Notes under the pieces: model-generated
Told to the model about the DNA's origin: nothing
Database searches by the model: none
Seen by the model: the letters and a program-made list of their open reading frames with translations, nothing else
DNA from: Antedon bifida
Taxonomy: Eukaryota > Echinodermata > Crinoidea > Comatulida > Antedonidae
Direction: 5' to 3'
DNA: 64,000 nucleotides
NCBI GenBank assembly: GCA_963402885.1
Contig: OY727096.1
Span: 8,565,501 to 8,629,500 of the forward strand
Part shown: one piece after another, positions 1 through 11,900 of the stretch
Position numbering within the stretch: position 1 is the stretch's first letter
Layout: every line of letters starts with the position of its first letter
Program-made: the position numbers and the translations under genes

Positions 1-885
1 GTAACTTTGATCAACATGGGGGAAACTTACAACCACCTTCCACCATGCCAAGATACATGGCACAAGAGCATACTTCAAATTGCGATATGAAAAAATAGAG
101 ATATCCAGTTCTTTTAAACGTATGTGGAAGCTCCACCGGTCTCTAAAGGCTGTGTAGTGTAATTTCTAGAAAGTGTGAATTGCTGAACTGCAGCTGATAT
201 GAAAATTTAAAAAATAGACATATTAATGAGTTTGCAAATATAAAAAACATGATTACAAATTACTGAAAACGAACACATTTCTTCATAATACACAGCATAT
301 TCATTTTTTGTTAATCTTTACCTTTAATTTTCTTGTTTATTGGGTCTATGTTTATGAAAACATCAGTTTGCATAAGATCTATAGATCTTTTTTATTTTTA
401 AGTCATTTTTTATTAAAGTTCAATGACCTTCTGACCTCTAATGGCGTCAATATTTGTTGGATTTACTTAGAAAAAATATATTACACTTGAACTATCTATT
501 AGTAGAGAGGCCAAATACTCAAAAGTCCTCTAGAAAAAGTTTGGGGGCAATTTTTTAATAAGAGGCAACCATGTTGAATGTATCCTCAGTTTTTGGGTTT
601 TAAGGTCAGTTTATAGTGTTAAAATATATGATTTTTTCTTTATTTATGAAAAATCATCTATATCAACAGATCTATCCAAAAAACTATTTTTGAAGATCAA
701 CTAATGTTACATATTATAGTAATTATAAGATAAACATTTTATTGTACACATAAAAACAAAGGAAATGAAATACAAAAGTGTCATTTTCTCAAAATGTTGT
801 TTTAACATAATTTAGATAGAACATCCGTTAATTACAGTTTTATAGACTTTTCCCCAGTATGTTTTTTTATATGTTGTTCACCAGT
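1..885. other. AT-rich non-coding DNA
   Basis: I see no gene, RNA or clear repeat here. Short open frames on either strand have no family resemblance and sit in AT-rich sequence. Confidence 0.6.
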
Positions 886-1118
886 CAGGTTTCTGTTTTC
901 GAGAAATCTACAAAACAGAGAGACTTCCTATACGACCTAATGTTGGGAAGTTTTCATTGGGGTCTCTGTTTTGGAGAAATGTCAAAAAACAGAGATCCGG
1001 GGCCCCTATAACATAATTATTGATAAGTTGTTTTTTCAATCTTTCAATGATACATTGCAATAACAAACAAGTTTTTGTTGAGGTTTCTGTTTCGAAAAAT
1101 CTCGAAAGAGAAACCTGG
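886..1118. repeat. Three spaced imperfect hairpins
   Basis: Three related inverted repeats of about 35-45 bp lie at roughly 886-925, 959-1002 and 1080-1118. Each has a left arm like TCTCTGTTTT and a right arm like AAAACAGAGA around a short AGAAAT-containing loop. They lie just beyond the 3' end of the minus-strand BEL/Pao remnant and could belong to its LTR or to a separate element. Function unknown. Confidence 0.45.
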
Positions 1119-1372
1119 TCAATTGAGTTTTTGAACACCCTAATTAATTGGACTTTATCAAAGTTGGAAGGTTTCTCCACCTTGAGACCTTAATTGCATC
1201 TATAGCGTAACGCCAGTTACACTCCTCGCTACAAATATCATCATGTGAATTTGTAATCTATTACTAAACTATAAGAAGTTAATTAGCAACACCTTAAATT
1301 AGAACAATGGCAATAGTTAACTTTGCTGATTACAACTTACGCAAGTACATCGATCTAGTTATCATTTGGAAT

Positions 1373-1556
1373 AAGTAGTACCAATTTATGCATCGGACGA
1401 TCAAACTTTATCCGGCGCCTTCCAGAATAGACAGACACCTTACGAACAAGTTTGGGTACAGTTCGATCCCTCTGGCCAACCCCATTCATTTCCTTTCGCA
1501 TTTGGGTCTTTCATAATAACTATGTCTCCGACTTTCATGTTCCTCTTCTTCGTCTC
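1373..1556 (-). pseudogene. BEL/Pao C-terminal DUF5641 fragment
   Basis: The minus strand reads NMKVGDIVIMKDPN, then after a frameshift near 1450 LVRKVSVYSGRRRIKFDRP ending in KLVLL. This is the GDIV / RP..KLVLL pattern of the C-terminal domain that follows the integrase in BEL/Pao polyproteins. It is the 3'-most recognisable part of the remnant. Confidence 0.7.
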
Positions 1557-1559
1557 CTA

Positions 1560-2359
1560 TAGAAATGTTGGACCATTTAGCCACCTTTGATTATCGACAA
1601 ATTGGGCAGCCGTCAAACCTCTACTTCCTTCATCGCTGGGATTATCCTCTGAACGCACATACTTCCATTGATCCACATCCGTCAGGTCACGTATGAGCTT
1701 GCACCCTGTTGGCAACATAAATCTTAAAGCGCTTCGTCTAATTTTTCAAGTCACCTTGCTATCAGTCCAGTAGTACTCTTTCACAACATCTAGCCTTAAT
1801 TCCTTTCGCAAATAGGCACTTACTCTTGCAGAAACCACCGCTGCTGTTCTAATCTAGGTATGGTGATTCTCCTATTTAATGGCGTTACCCTAGCTTTTCC
1901 AGCGACGAATGATACCTTTACACTACCATCTAGGTATAGTACTCGCAAATAAGAACACTGTCGATATCCGGCCTCCGATGCATCTGAGAAATGATGAAGT
2001 TCTAGAGATGTTACATTGTCACATTCAGGCTTTATACACCTTTTTATTCGTAGAACTTCAAGTTTGTTGAGGTCATTCTTCCATTCGTTCCATCTCACCT
2101 TGAGATCAGCTGGTACATGGTCATCCCAACCAATTCCTTCCTTACAAAGTCCTTGCAGAAGGGGTTTTCCAGTTAGCATCACTAAGAAACCTGAAGGATC
2201 ATAAACCGAACACACTGTAGCCAAAATGCCTCTTCTGCTTCTGAAATAGAGACAATCGGCTTCTGTACACCACAATAACCCCAACACTCTGTAGGCAAGT
2301 TTTCGCCAGGATCTAACTGTTTGATTTTTCAGCTCTAAGCTCCACAGGAATCGAAGCAA
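1560..2359 (-). pseudogene. BEL/Pao A17/RNase H-like region
   Basis: It reads VLGLLWCTEADCLYF, then SVYDPSGFL and LHHFSDASEAGY, all typical of the Pao peptidase_A17/RNase H-like region. After a frame break near 1825 the sequence resumes with YYWTDSKV, WKYVRSEDNPSDEGSRGL and a RWLNGPTFL end (to about 1560). A stop codon follows TDSKVT. The region joins directly to the DUF5641 piece, so the integrase zinc finger and DDE core are deleted. Confidence 0.8.
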
Positions 2360-2645
2360 GGGCTTCTCTGCTGTTAGATGACCATTTATGGAGCACCAGT
2401 CCTGCCTTATTACACAATTTGATGGTTAAATCAACAAGGTCGATTGTGTCTTTTACAGTCGCTCTAGATGTTGCACCATCATCCACGTAAAAGTCATTTC
2501 TTACATATGTCTGGGCGTCTGTCCCGAACTCCTCGCCGTCATCTGCTGCACGCTTCAGACAAAATATATGATATTGTTTGATAGGTATTTCACGAATTGT
2601 TGATCTTCGACTGAGAGTCATTATGCATCGCTTTTGTGTTCTATG
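2313..2645 (-). pseudogene. BEL/Pao reverse transcriptase, C-terminal part
   Basis: It encodes the end of an RT palm domain, with the catalytic YVDD box in the context NDFYVDDG and the downstream segment DLTIKLCNKAGLVLHKW typical of BEL/Pao. The several hundred residues expected upstream are absent: only about 30 residues of RT sequence precede the YVDD, directly adjoining the protease-RT linker. I infer an internal deletion near 2645. It overlaps the next fragment in another frame, marking a frameshift near 2340. Confidence 0.8.
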
Positions 2646-2649
2646 AAGT

Positions 2650-3460
2650 CTAAATGAAACATTGATTGAATAGTACCAATAGTTTCTTTACACATGATGT
2701 GTAAAAACTTGAAGTAATTTTGTCTTCGTTAGTTTTACAAACTGTGCCGAAGTGTTGAGCGTATGGCTCGTTCTCACCCCCTGCAATGACGTCTCTGGGT
2801 CGTACTGCTCTTGGTACGTCATTTCCAATAGTATGGCAACAGGAGCTCTTTTCTATAGGGCGGGGATCTGCGATGCTATCTTGGCAATGTGAGGCCACTG
2901 AAGTGCTGCTGTTGGTGTAGGTATCTGAGATTTCTGGCTGGTATGCATTCCCTGCTGAATAAGACAGGTACATTTATTTCAGTTTTCCTATCAAAGCTTG
3001 TCACTTGTAAATCAACAAATCGTTGGCAATCTATTTCCGTGGCCCCATGCATTGTTGATAGCTTCATTCTGGTTGCTTGTCCCTTCAAGTTCAAGTTCTC
3101 CGCTACTGCATCACTTATGAAACTTGTGTTGCTCTGGGGATCAAGAATGCAGTAGACCAACATTTCAGTGCTGCGGTCAAAAGATGATATTATCCAAACT
3201 GGAACGATCATCGAGTTGTCATTGTGTCTCCTACAGTTGCCGCAGACAGTCGTGCACTTGTTATCTACAGAATGTTCGTTTTTGTCAATATTCTTCCTTT
3301 CAAAATGAAAACATGTCATATGATCCTTTTCCTTGCCTGTTCTGCATGGCTTCTTTAGCAAGCAATATTTTATTTGATGTTCATCAGAACCACATCCAAA
3401 GCACAAATATTTTTCTCTGAACAGTTCCCTTCGTTTATGCCTAGGCAATGGATCTGGCAT
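2650..3460 (-). pseudogene. BEL/Pao zinc knuckle and aspartic protease fragment
   Basis: This minus-strand fragment starts with a CFGCGSDEH-type CCHC knuckle. It continues into a retroviral-type aspartic protease (DUF1758-like) where the family's DTGSxxSF motif appears as DPQSNTSFI. That is a decayed active site: the Asp is kept, while Thr-Gly has become Pro-Gln. A frame change near 2950 leads into a segment reading IGNDVPRAVRPRDVI and NEPYAQ, matching the conserved protease-RT linker of BEL/Pao polyproteins. The frame then degenerates near 2650, where the N-terminal RT should begin. Confidence 0.75.
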
Positions 3461-4419
3461 AAATATAGGATTGTTTGCTATTTCTGCCTTCCTTTTTACA
3501 AAAGCTGCGAAGAATTCGAACTTTGGAAAGTCTTTGGACCTTTGACATTCACCTTTCCATTTGTTCTGTAGTCCATAAGGTAGCTTCTGTTATAACATTT
3601 TGTTTTCTTCGGCAAAATCTAAAATATCTAATTCCTTTATTGTTTTCTTCTTTGCAACAAGGGTTTCATTAAGAGCATCGGAAACTCGCCTCAGTGCCAT
3701 TGGATCTCTACCACATTCTGGAAATGACTTTAACTTTTGTCTAAAGGCGTTGGCGAAGACGGTTTTATTTCCATACCTCTCTATTAGCTCACGTGTAGCT
3801 TCAATATATGCTTCACTGGTTTGAAGCACAAGGTAACCTCTGACAAGGTCCTTTGGTTCATCAGCCAAGTGGTTCACCAAGTGATTCTCCTCAGCCGTTA
3901 CAGATTTCGCTTCTATAAGGTTGTTGAACGAACTGAGCCATGAAGGAAACTCGATAGGATTGCCATGGAATTGATCAATAACTGTAACCCAGTTACACTG
4001 TCGATTAGGGGGGAAGGTTTTGTCTAAGGATTTCCTAGAGTTTGCTGTACTTCTTCCATTTCTTCATCCAGTAGGTTGTCGACATATGCTGCGGTTCTTG
4101 ACCTAAAGTCTTCTGATGGTAGATTTGGCATGGACTCATTTTCAATTAACTGTTTTTCCATATCGCTCCATACGGAAAATCGTGCTTCAGCTATCAGGAT
4201 TTCCTCCTCTACCTTGAGGGCATCTCTTTTGGCCTGATACTCCTGCTCCTGTCTCTTCAATGGAGCACTTTCTTGTGCTATACGTTTCTTTGCGTTGGCT
4301 ATTGCCAGGTCGGCTCTGCACACATACAAAAGTCTCGGCTCTTCGTGAATTGTAACGTTACCGCGTACTACCCTTGTTTGCCAGGGCAATACAATTATTG
4401 TCCCAATATTATTTAACAA
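3461..4419 (-). pseudogene. BEL/Pao gag fragment (DUF1759-like)
   Basis: The upstream part (4024-4419) encodes a charged, probably coiled-coil segment rich in Lys, Glu and Arg. Near 4024 the frame shifts into a segment reading FHGNPIEFPSWLSSF, typical of the DUF1759 gag domain of BEL/Pao elements, which continues through 3880-3590 with conserved Leu/Arg-rich helices. It passes into the zinc-knuckle fragment below 3461. The coding function is lost through at least one frameshift. The domain name rests on motif recall, not a search. Confidence 0.75.
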
Positions 4420-4445
4420 ATATAGCGTAACGCCAGTTTACACAT

Positions 4446-5972
4446 ATCTTGATGGATGGCGTTGACAAACCCACAGATGTTCCAGAAGATGAAAACTTAA
4501 AAACATGATGGTCATTCACTACCAGTTCAAGGATTCAGTAAATATGGCTGTCAGGCATTTGGTGAATATGCAAGTTACCTAGATAATGAATACAGAGAGA
4601 ACAGTACAAGAATGATACGAGTTGGTAACAGGGGGTAGATTTTCAAGGTGCAAGGTAAACACGGAGAAATTATCTGCTATAGCAATCACAAAGAAGATAT
4701 ATGCTTATACATGACAGTGATGTACTTGTAATGATGTGCACTTTGTAACTCCAACAGCAACCATACTAAAGTATGCACGATGTCTGGTATAGTGAACAAC
4801 AAATTTGGTCATTTTGAAACCCCACTACCCGGCCCATAGCCTCAGCAGGCTATCTCATAAAAATTAGTTATTTATTTATATTTATTTAAATTAATACTGA
4901 TAATAATTAACAGGTTTGTGCTCTATTTGACCTTATGACCTTGAAAATGACCTTTAAACTTGTACAGGAAGTTGAAAAATGTATAAAATTTATCCTCTTC
5001 CGCAATATGTCAATAATGATCTAATATGGTTAAATTTGTTTCAATTTGCTTATAAGTTGTTGAAAACAGTATAAAAACAGGAATTTACCATATTTGACCT
5101 TATAAACTTGAAAATTACCTTTAAACTTGTAAGTTGATATATTGATGAACTTGATCATCTTCCGCATGATGTCAATAATTACCTAATAAATGTTACATTT
5201 GTTTTAATTTGCTTATAAGTTGTTGAAAACACCTTTAAATCCTGATTTTACCATATTATTTGACCTTATAACCTTGAAAATGACCTTTGACCTGAAATTT
5301 GAGAGCGGCATCCACCCCTATCTGTGTTGTCATCCCTTAAGGGATATATTCCACATGGTTGCCTGCTATTAACAGAAAATACCCGCAATGATGAAAAAGC
5401 TCATATTGGCCTACTATCACACTACCTTATATCAAGAAAATGCAAATCTGTTACACTACTAATTCCCAAGTTATTAGCAAAAATTTTACCCCCTACCCCA
5501 AAATTTTTGTGTTGCATATTTTCCGTAGGCCTATGCGGGTGTTATCCTAAAAAATGAGAGAGTTATATCAAAGATAGTGTAGTAGGCTATCTTTGGTTAT
5601 ATTATTATTATACATATTATAATTAATTGTTTGGACGTTGAGGGCGACTTATATTAGCAACCAAAAATGCACAGTTTCAGACTGTTACCTTCTTTGCTCC
5701 TACCCTTGGTTTTAAAACACCCATTTTTTTTTAACTTAAAACGTACCAACTTCTAAATAATTATTAATATTCAACATCTACAAAGTATATACTACGTACG
5801 TTCGTACATGTTTATAATTTGTTTTGTTGAAAAATGTGCGTAGAGGGGTGGGGACCAGATAATGGAATGTCGTAAATAAGATTAAGAAAAATATCATCAG
5901 CCGGATCGCTCTCTCCCCTCCACCCGGGAAATTCCGACGATAGGACCCTAATCGAACGAAATTGTACAGAAA
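4446..5972. other. Intergenic DNA upstream of the kinesin gene
   Basis: No gene is supported. It holds a three-copy diverged tandem repeat (4918-5300). Just before the kinesin start, at about 5895-5972, a more GC-rich stretch could be promoter/5' UTR. No TATA box is obvious, and I cannot place the transcription start. Confidence 0.5.
4918..5300. repeat. Diverged tandem repeat, about 165-177 bp unit
   Basis: Two full units and a partial third each begin with a TTTGACCTTATAACCTTGAAAA-like phrase and contain a TTGCTTATAAGTTGTTGAAAA-like phrase near the end. The units start at about 4918, 5093 and 5260. They are diverged, so old. No coding potential. Confidence 0.75.
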
Positions 5973-8900
5973 ATGGACGAAAACGTTAAAGTTGCTGTTA
6001 GAGTTCGACCATTCATATCCTTAATAATTGAGTAATGCTAGGCCTAGTCATTAATTAAGCTGAGTGAGTGAGCTAGCTAGCCAGGCAGGCAACAGGCTGG
6101 ATGGATGGACAGTACAGTGTGTGGGTGGGCTAAAATCCCTAAAATAAAAGCCTAGGCTAGTAATAATAATTAGGCCTAGCTAGCTGTGCGTGAGTTCCTG
6201 GCCTGGCTGCCTGTGGGAGGGACTTGCTGTCTAAGGCCTAGGCTATACAACCAGCCAAATACAACACATTCTTGGTGACTGTAGTACGGCTTGAATAGGA
6301 GGACCCCTGTTTTGGCCGGCGGCGCGGTAGACTTCCCATTTTTTAGACTTGCCACCCACCCGGTCATCGTCCCCCAGGTTTTCCACATTTTCTCCTAGAT
6401 TACAAAGATAACTGAATTTTGATGTAGCCTAATATGTATGGAACGCCTCCTCTGCCTTCAGTTCACATTTATCATGCAGTACACACCAATGGTCATGCAG
6501 TACACACCAATCGTCATGCAGTACCCACCAATGGTCATGCAGTACACACCAATCGTCATGCAGTACACACCAAACATCATTCAGTACACACCAATCGTCA
6601 TGCAGTACACACCAAAAATCATGCAGTACACACCAAACGTCATGCAGTACACACCAATCGTCATGCAGTACACACCAATGGTCATGCAGTACACACCAAA
6701 CATCATGCAGTACACACCAAACATCATGCAGTACACACCAATCGTCATGCAGTACACACCAATCGTCATGCAGTCAAATATTGCGTAATTTATACCGCCA
6801 CCTATCGACAAAATCCAATATCACGTGACGTTTATTAGACGACTGTAAAACTAAGGCTATTCAAACTGTATACTACAGCAACTCACGATGTCTACTACTA
6901 CATCGCACGTGCTTTATATGGAACGCCTCCTCTGCCTTCAGTTCACATTTATCATGCAGTACACACCAATGGTCATGCAGTACACACCAATCGTCATGCA
7001 GTACCCACCAATGGTCATGCAGTACACACCAATCGTTATGCAGTACACACCAAACATCATTCAGTACACACCAATCGTCATGCAGTACACACCAAAAATC
7101 ATGCAGTACACACCAAACGTCATGCAGTACACACCAATCGTCATGCAGTACACACCAATGGTCATGCAGTACACACCAAACATCATGCAGTACACACCAA
7201 ACATCATGCAGTACACACCAATCGTCATGCAGTACACACCAATCGTCATGCAGTCAAATATTGCGTAATTTATACCGCCACCTATCGACAAAATCCAATA
7301 TCACGTGACGTTTATTAGACGACTGTAAAACTAAGGCTATTCAAACTGTATACTACAGCAACTCACGATGTCTACTACTACATCGCACGTGCTTTATGAC
7401 TAAAATGGCTCGCAAAACTATTAAAGCAATCTTGGAATCTATAGGACGTAGGCGCGGCTAGGAGGCCATTGTAATCATTGAATTCCATAAAAGAAATAAT
7501 AAATAGTCTTAGTTTTACAGCCGTCTAATAAACGTCACGTGATATTCGATTTTGTCGATAGGTGGCGGTATAAATTACGCAATATTTGACTGCATGACGA
7601 TTGGTGTGTACTGCATGACGATTGGTGTGTACTGCATGATGTTTGGTGTGTACTGCATGACCATTGGTGTGTACTGCATGGCGATTGGTGTGTACTGCAT
7701 GACGATTGGTGTGTACTGCATCATGTTTGGTGTGTACTGCATGACGATTGGTGTGTACTGCATCATGTTTGGTGTGTACTGCATGACGATTGGTGTGTAC
7801 TGCATGACGATTGGTGTGTACTGCATGACGATTGGTGTGTACTGCATGACGATTGGTGTGTACTGCATGATAAATGTGAACTGAAGGCAGAGGAGGCGTT
7901 CCATAGCTTTATGACTAAAATGGCTCGCAAAACTATTAAAGCAATCTTGGAATCTATAGGACGTAGGCACGGCTAGGAGGCCATTGTAATCATTGAATTC
8001 CATAAAAGAAATAATAAATAGTCTTAGTTTTACAGCCGTCTAATAAACGTCACGTGATATTCGATTTTGTCGATAAGTGGCGGTATAAATTACGCAATAT
8101 TTGACTGCATGACGATTGGTGTGTACTGCATGACGATTGGTGTGTACTGCATGATGTTTGGTGTGTACTGCATGACCATTGGTGTGTACTGCATGGCGAT
8201 TGGTGTGTACTGCATGACGATTGGTGTGTACTGCATCATGTTTGGTGTGTACTGCATGACGATTGGTGTGTACTGCATAATGTTTGGTGTGTACTGCATG
8301 ACGATTGGTGTGTACTGCATGACGATTGGTGTGTACTGCATGACGATTGGTGTGTACTGCATGACGATTGGTGTGTACTGCATGATAAATGTGAACTGAA
8401 GGCAGAGGAGGCGTTCCATAAATATGTGTTGTTTTCTGCGTTAAACAACAAAAAAGCTCACACACAACAAAATATACAAGGCAATATTTAATCAAATACT
8501 GAAAATACCTTGTGTTTCACATTGACCTTTTGATTAAAATTGCGCTTGGAAATCTTTTTTCAATTTCAAATTGCACAAATCATCACTCGAATCAAGCATG
8601 TTGTATGAAATTGATTCTAAATATTATAATAATATATAATAAATAATATATATTTAGCTCCATAATATTATATAATATGTCTTTTTTGCTAATGTAAATT
8701 TATTAAAAACATGCCAGGGCTTGCGATAATATTTCTTAACAATACAAATCACAATGATCGAGAAAAGAATCGTAAAGCAACATGCATCATTCATATGAAT
8801 GACAATTCCACCATGATCAAGGACCCTCACAATCCAACACAGGAACCACGACGATTCACCTTTGATTATTCATACTGGTCACATGATGGCTTTAAAACTT

Positions 8901-11900
8901 TAGAGAATGGCTATTTGGCAGCCGAAGACAAGAAATACGCTGATCAGGTGAGGTTAGGTGAATCTGATTGAATAATGTCAGTGATATGGCCTTACCATGG
9001 TGAAACACCGGTTCTCGTCAGATCACCAAAGTTAAGCAATGTTGGGCCTGGTTAGAGCTTATATGGGAGACCATCTGGGAACATCAGGTGCTGTATATGA
9101 ATGTGACCCGAGACATGACTAACTACGACTTTTAGTTGATAGAAGATTGAAAAAATGTTGTTAAGAAGAGTTGTACTGTATGTGGATGTTTAATGAAATT
9201 ATGTCAATAATGGTTACACACTAGGCATATTAATAGTATTATAGTATAAATAATTTTGAGTTAATAAGATATAAGGAAGAAAAGCAAAGAGACTATGGAG
9301 CGGCTATTCCTGAATATACAATACTAAGTATCGTAGTTTTAAATTATAAATTTTAGGCGATCTTGTCAAAGGCCACGTTTCGATATTCAATATTGAACTT
9401 GACCTGACGTGGTTCCATGGTATCTTTATATGAAAATGGTAGAGTGGATAGAAAAAAAAATTAAATAAAAATTTACCTTAAAATGGTTTTGAACTGAGTC
9501 GGTGGATGTCTTGTCGTTGTATGGTTTAAGTTTAAAAGACTGTATGTTCGATATTAGTGCGTGTGCGTAATAGAATGAAATGCTTGCGCACGATGTGCGT
9601 GATGCAGAATTTTGTGTATTGTGTATACTAGTGTATCGTACATAATAGTAGAAGATCGAAAATATAACATATTAGCTATAATGGTAGAATATGAAAAAGT
9701 AGTATAGGCCTAGGCCTAGAATGTAGAAATAGGAAATGTTTATTAATAAAAAAGGATAGATTTTGAATGTGAGGAATGACTTATGATGGTTAAATCCCAC
9801 TAGAGATCTATGTCAGCTACTAGGCCTGTATAACGTCGTGAGGTGGTTTCCCGAATGGTCTTAAAATCAAAACGGTACTGGGTATGACCAACTAGCGTTC
9901 TTGTCACCAACTAGTCATCCATTCATAGAAGTACTGATGTAGTAGCCTATCTGTACGGTGACCATAGAATGTGACCCGAGACATGACTAACTACGACTTT
10001 TAGTTGATAGAAGATTGAAAAAAATGTTGTTAAGAAGAGTTGTACTGTATGTGGATGTTTAATGAAATTATGTCAATAATGGTTACACACTAGGCATATT
10101 AATAGTATTGTTTGTTAGTATAAATAATTTCGAGTTAATAAGATATAAGGGCTCTGTATTCATGTGTGTGCCTTACTCTCCTACTACTGTAGCCATCACA
10201 CAGCGCTACATAATACTATAGTACCAAAACTTAGGTGCCATGCTAATGCACTTAATATTCCATAATAATATTTCCACAACATAACCCTCCTAATCAACAT
10301 TTCTCCTAATAACTGAACCGAACCCTCTAGACTACTAAAGGTCCTAATGTATTTGTGTGGTGCGTTTGTTAGTAGGACTGTATATTATAGTTTATACTGT
10401 GTTCAAATTTATATATTGTGTAGTGCAATTTAAAATTGCATAAAATCTGAGCAGCCCATATCCAGTACAGTATTACTATTATTAGTTAAATTCACAATTA
10501 TAAAACTATATCTACTAAATAGCTATACTTCAATTAGACATTGGACTACCATTTATCAATCTCAATCCGTGCATCTTGGCTGCTCTAAGATATATTTTAA
10601 TTGCAATTATTTTCAACGTTACAATTACTTATTGAGTTAATGACGCAATCCCAACTCAAAGTTTTCGATCAAAACATATCTCATAATGTAACAAGCTTGT
10701 TTGGCTACTCTGTATGCATAATCATAAAAATTCCTTGCGATCTGTGTGAAAACACCTTCTTAACCGTGACGAGTTGTAAACAATCCTAATTAGCATTGAT
10801 CATGCATAATGCATACTCGTGGTTTGAAATCTTTGTTTACTTTCACTCGCGCCGATTTTCCAGACGAAATGTAATAAAATTAATTTACCTGTTAATTACA
10901 TAAACTTGTTGTTTTTGGCTCGAATTTTCGACTTAAAGTGAATAACTTTAATATTACTTTGATATGGCCAATTTAAATTTAGAATATTTTGACCTTCATT
11001 TTTTGTGTTTCAAGGGACAATACATCTTTAAAACAATAATACAAATTGCACTCTCTCTCTCTCAAATTTAAAATGCAATACAGTAGAACCCCTTCTTGAG
11101 GACACCCCTATTCAGGGATATACCAATTAAGGGGACACTTTCCTGTGAAATGAAGGAGAGGCAATAAATATTTAAACTATGGCACACCACTATTAAGGGG
11201 ACACTTTCCTGTGAAATGAAGGAGAGGCAATAAATATTTAAACTATGGCACACCACTATTAAGGGGACACTTTCCTGTGAAATGAAGGAGAGGCAATAAA
11301 TATTTAAACTATGGCACACCACTATTAAGGGGACACTTTCCTGTGAAATGAAGGAGAGGCAATAAATATTTAAACTATGGCACACCACTATTAAGGGGAC
11401 ACTTTCCTGTGAAATGAAGGAGAGGCAATAAATATTTAAACTATGGCACACCACTATTAAGGGGACACTTTCCTGTGAAATGAAGGAGAGGCAATAAATA
11501 TTTAAACTATGGCACACCACTATTAAGGGGACACTTTCCTGTGAAATGAAGGAGAGGCAATAAATATTTAAACTATGGCACACCACTATTAAGGGGACAC
11601 TTTCCTGTGAAATGAAGGAGAGGCAATAAATATTTAAACTATGGCACACCACTATTAAGGGGACACTTTCCTGTGAAATGAAGGAGAGGCAATAAATATT
11701 TAAACTATGGCACACCACTATTAAGGGGACACTTTCCTGTGAAATGAAGGAGAGGCAATAAATATTTAAACTATGGCACACCACTATTAAGGGGACACTT
11801 TCCTGTGAAATGAAGGAGAGGCAATAAATATTTAAACTATGGCACACCACTATTAAGGGGACACTTTCCTGTGAAATGAAGGAGAGGCAATAAATATTTA

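Larger units (their letters stand above)
1200..4445 (-). mobile_element. Decayed BEL/Pao retrotransposon
   Basis: Reading on the minus strand from about 4445 down to 1200, fragments occur in BEL/Pao order: gag (DUF1759-like), CCHC knuckle, aspartic protease, end of the reverse transcriptase with a YVDD box, A17/RNase H-like region, then the C-terminal DUF5641 domain. The N-terminal part of the RT and the integrase core are missing, and several frameshifts and stops break the frames. A 21-22 bp motif containing TAGCGTAACGCCAGTT occurs at both ends (about 1201-1221 and 4424-4445), a candidate trace of terminal repeats. The copy cannot be autonomous. Confidence 0.85.
6437..8420. repeat. Four-part forward-forward-reverse-reverse satellite block
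   Basis: Two direct copies (6437-6916 and 6917-7396, exact 480-bp period) are followed by two inverted copies (7391-7905 and 7906-8420, 515-bp period). Each copy has a 21-bp array bounded on one side by a TATGGAACGCC motif and on the other by a flank containing CACGTGACGTTTATTAGACG. The forward pair are nearly identical, and so are the reverse pair, indicating recent duplication. The whole block can fold as a long hairpin. Possibly a non-autonomous transposon with internal tandem repeats; no family recognised. Confidence 0.9.
6015..8752 (+). other. U12-type AT-AC intron (kinesin intron 1)
   Basis: The only join that preserves the conserved RVRPFNDREK motor start uses a 5' site ATATCCTTAA (6015-6024) and a 3' site ending CAC (8750-8752). 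The 5' site matches the minor-spliceosome AT-AC consensus ATATCCTT. Twelve bases before the 3' end lies TTTCTTAAC (8732-8740), one base off the U12 branch consensus TTCCTTAAC. No GT donor or AG acceptor gives this protein. The intron carries the four-part 21-bp satellite block. Confidence 0.85.

Noticed and set aside
908-1180. 90-codon minus-strand open frame
   Set aside because: No family similarity; overlaps the three hairpins.
6474-8378. CRISPR-like array
   Set aside because: Eukaryotic context, no unique spacers, contiguous 21-bp tandem units.
6434-8495. Long open frames through the 21-bp arrays on both strands
   Set aside because: The unit is a multiple of three and stop-free in several frames; no splice, start or family support.
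8983-9099. Functional 5S rRNA gene
   Set aside because: Multiple changes at conserved positions, no T-run terminator and fusion to a dispersed repeat.
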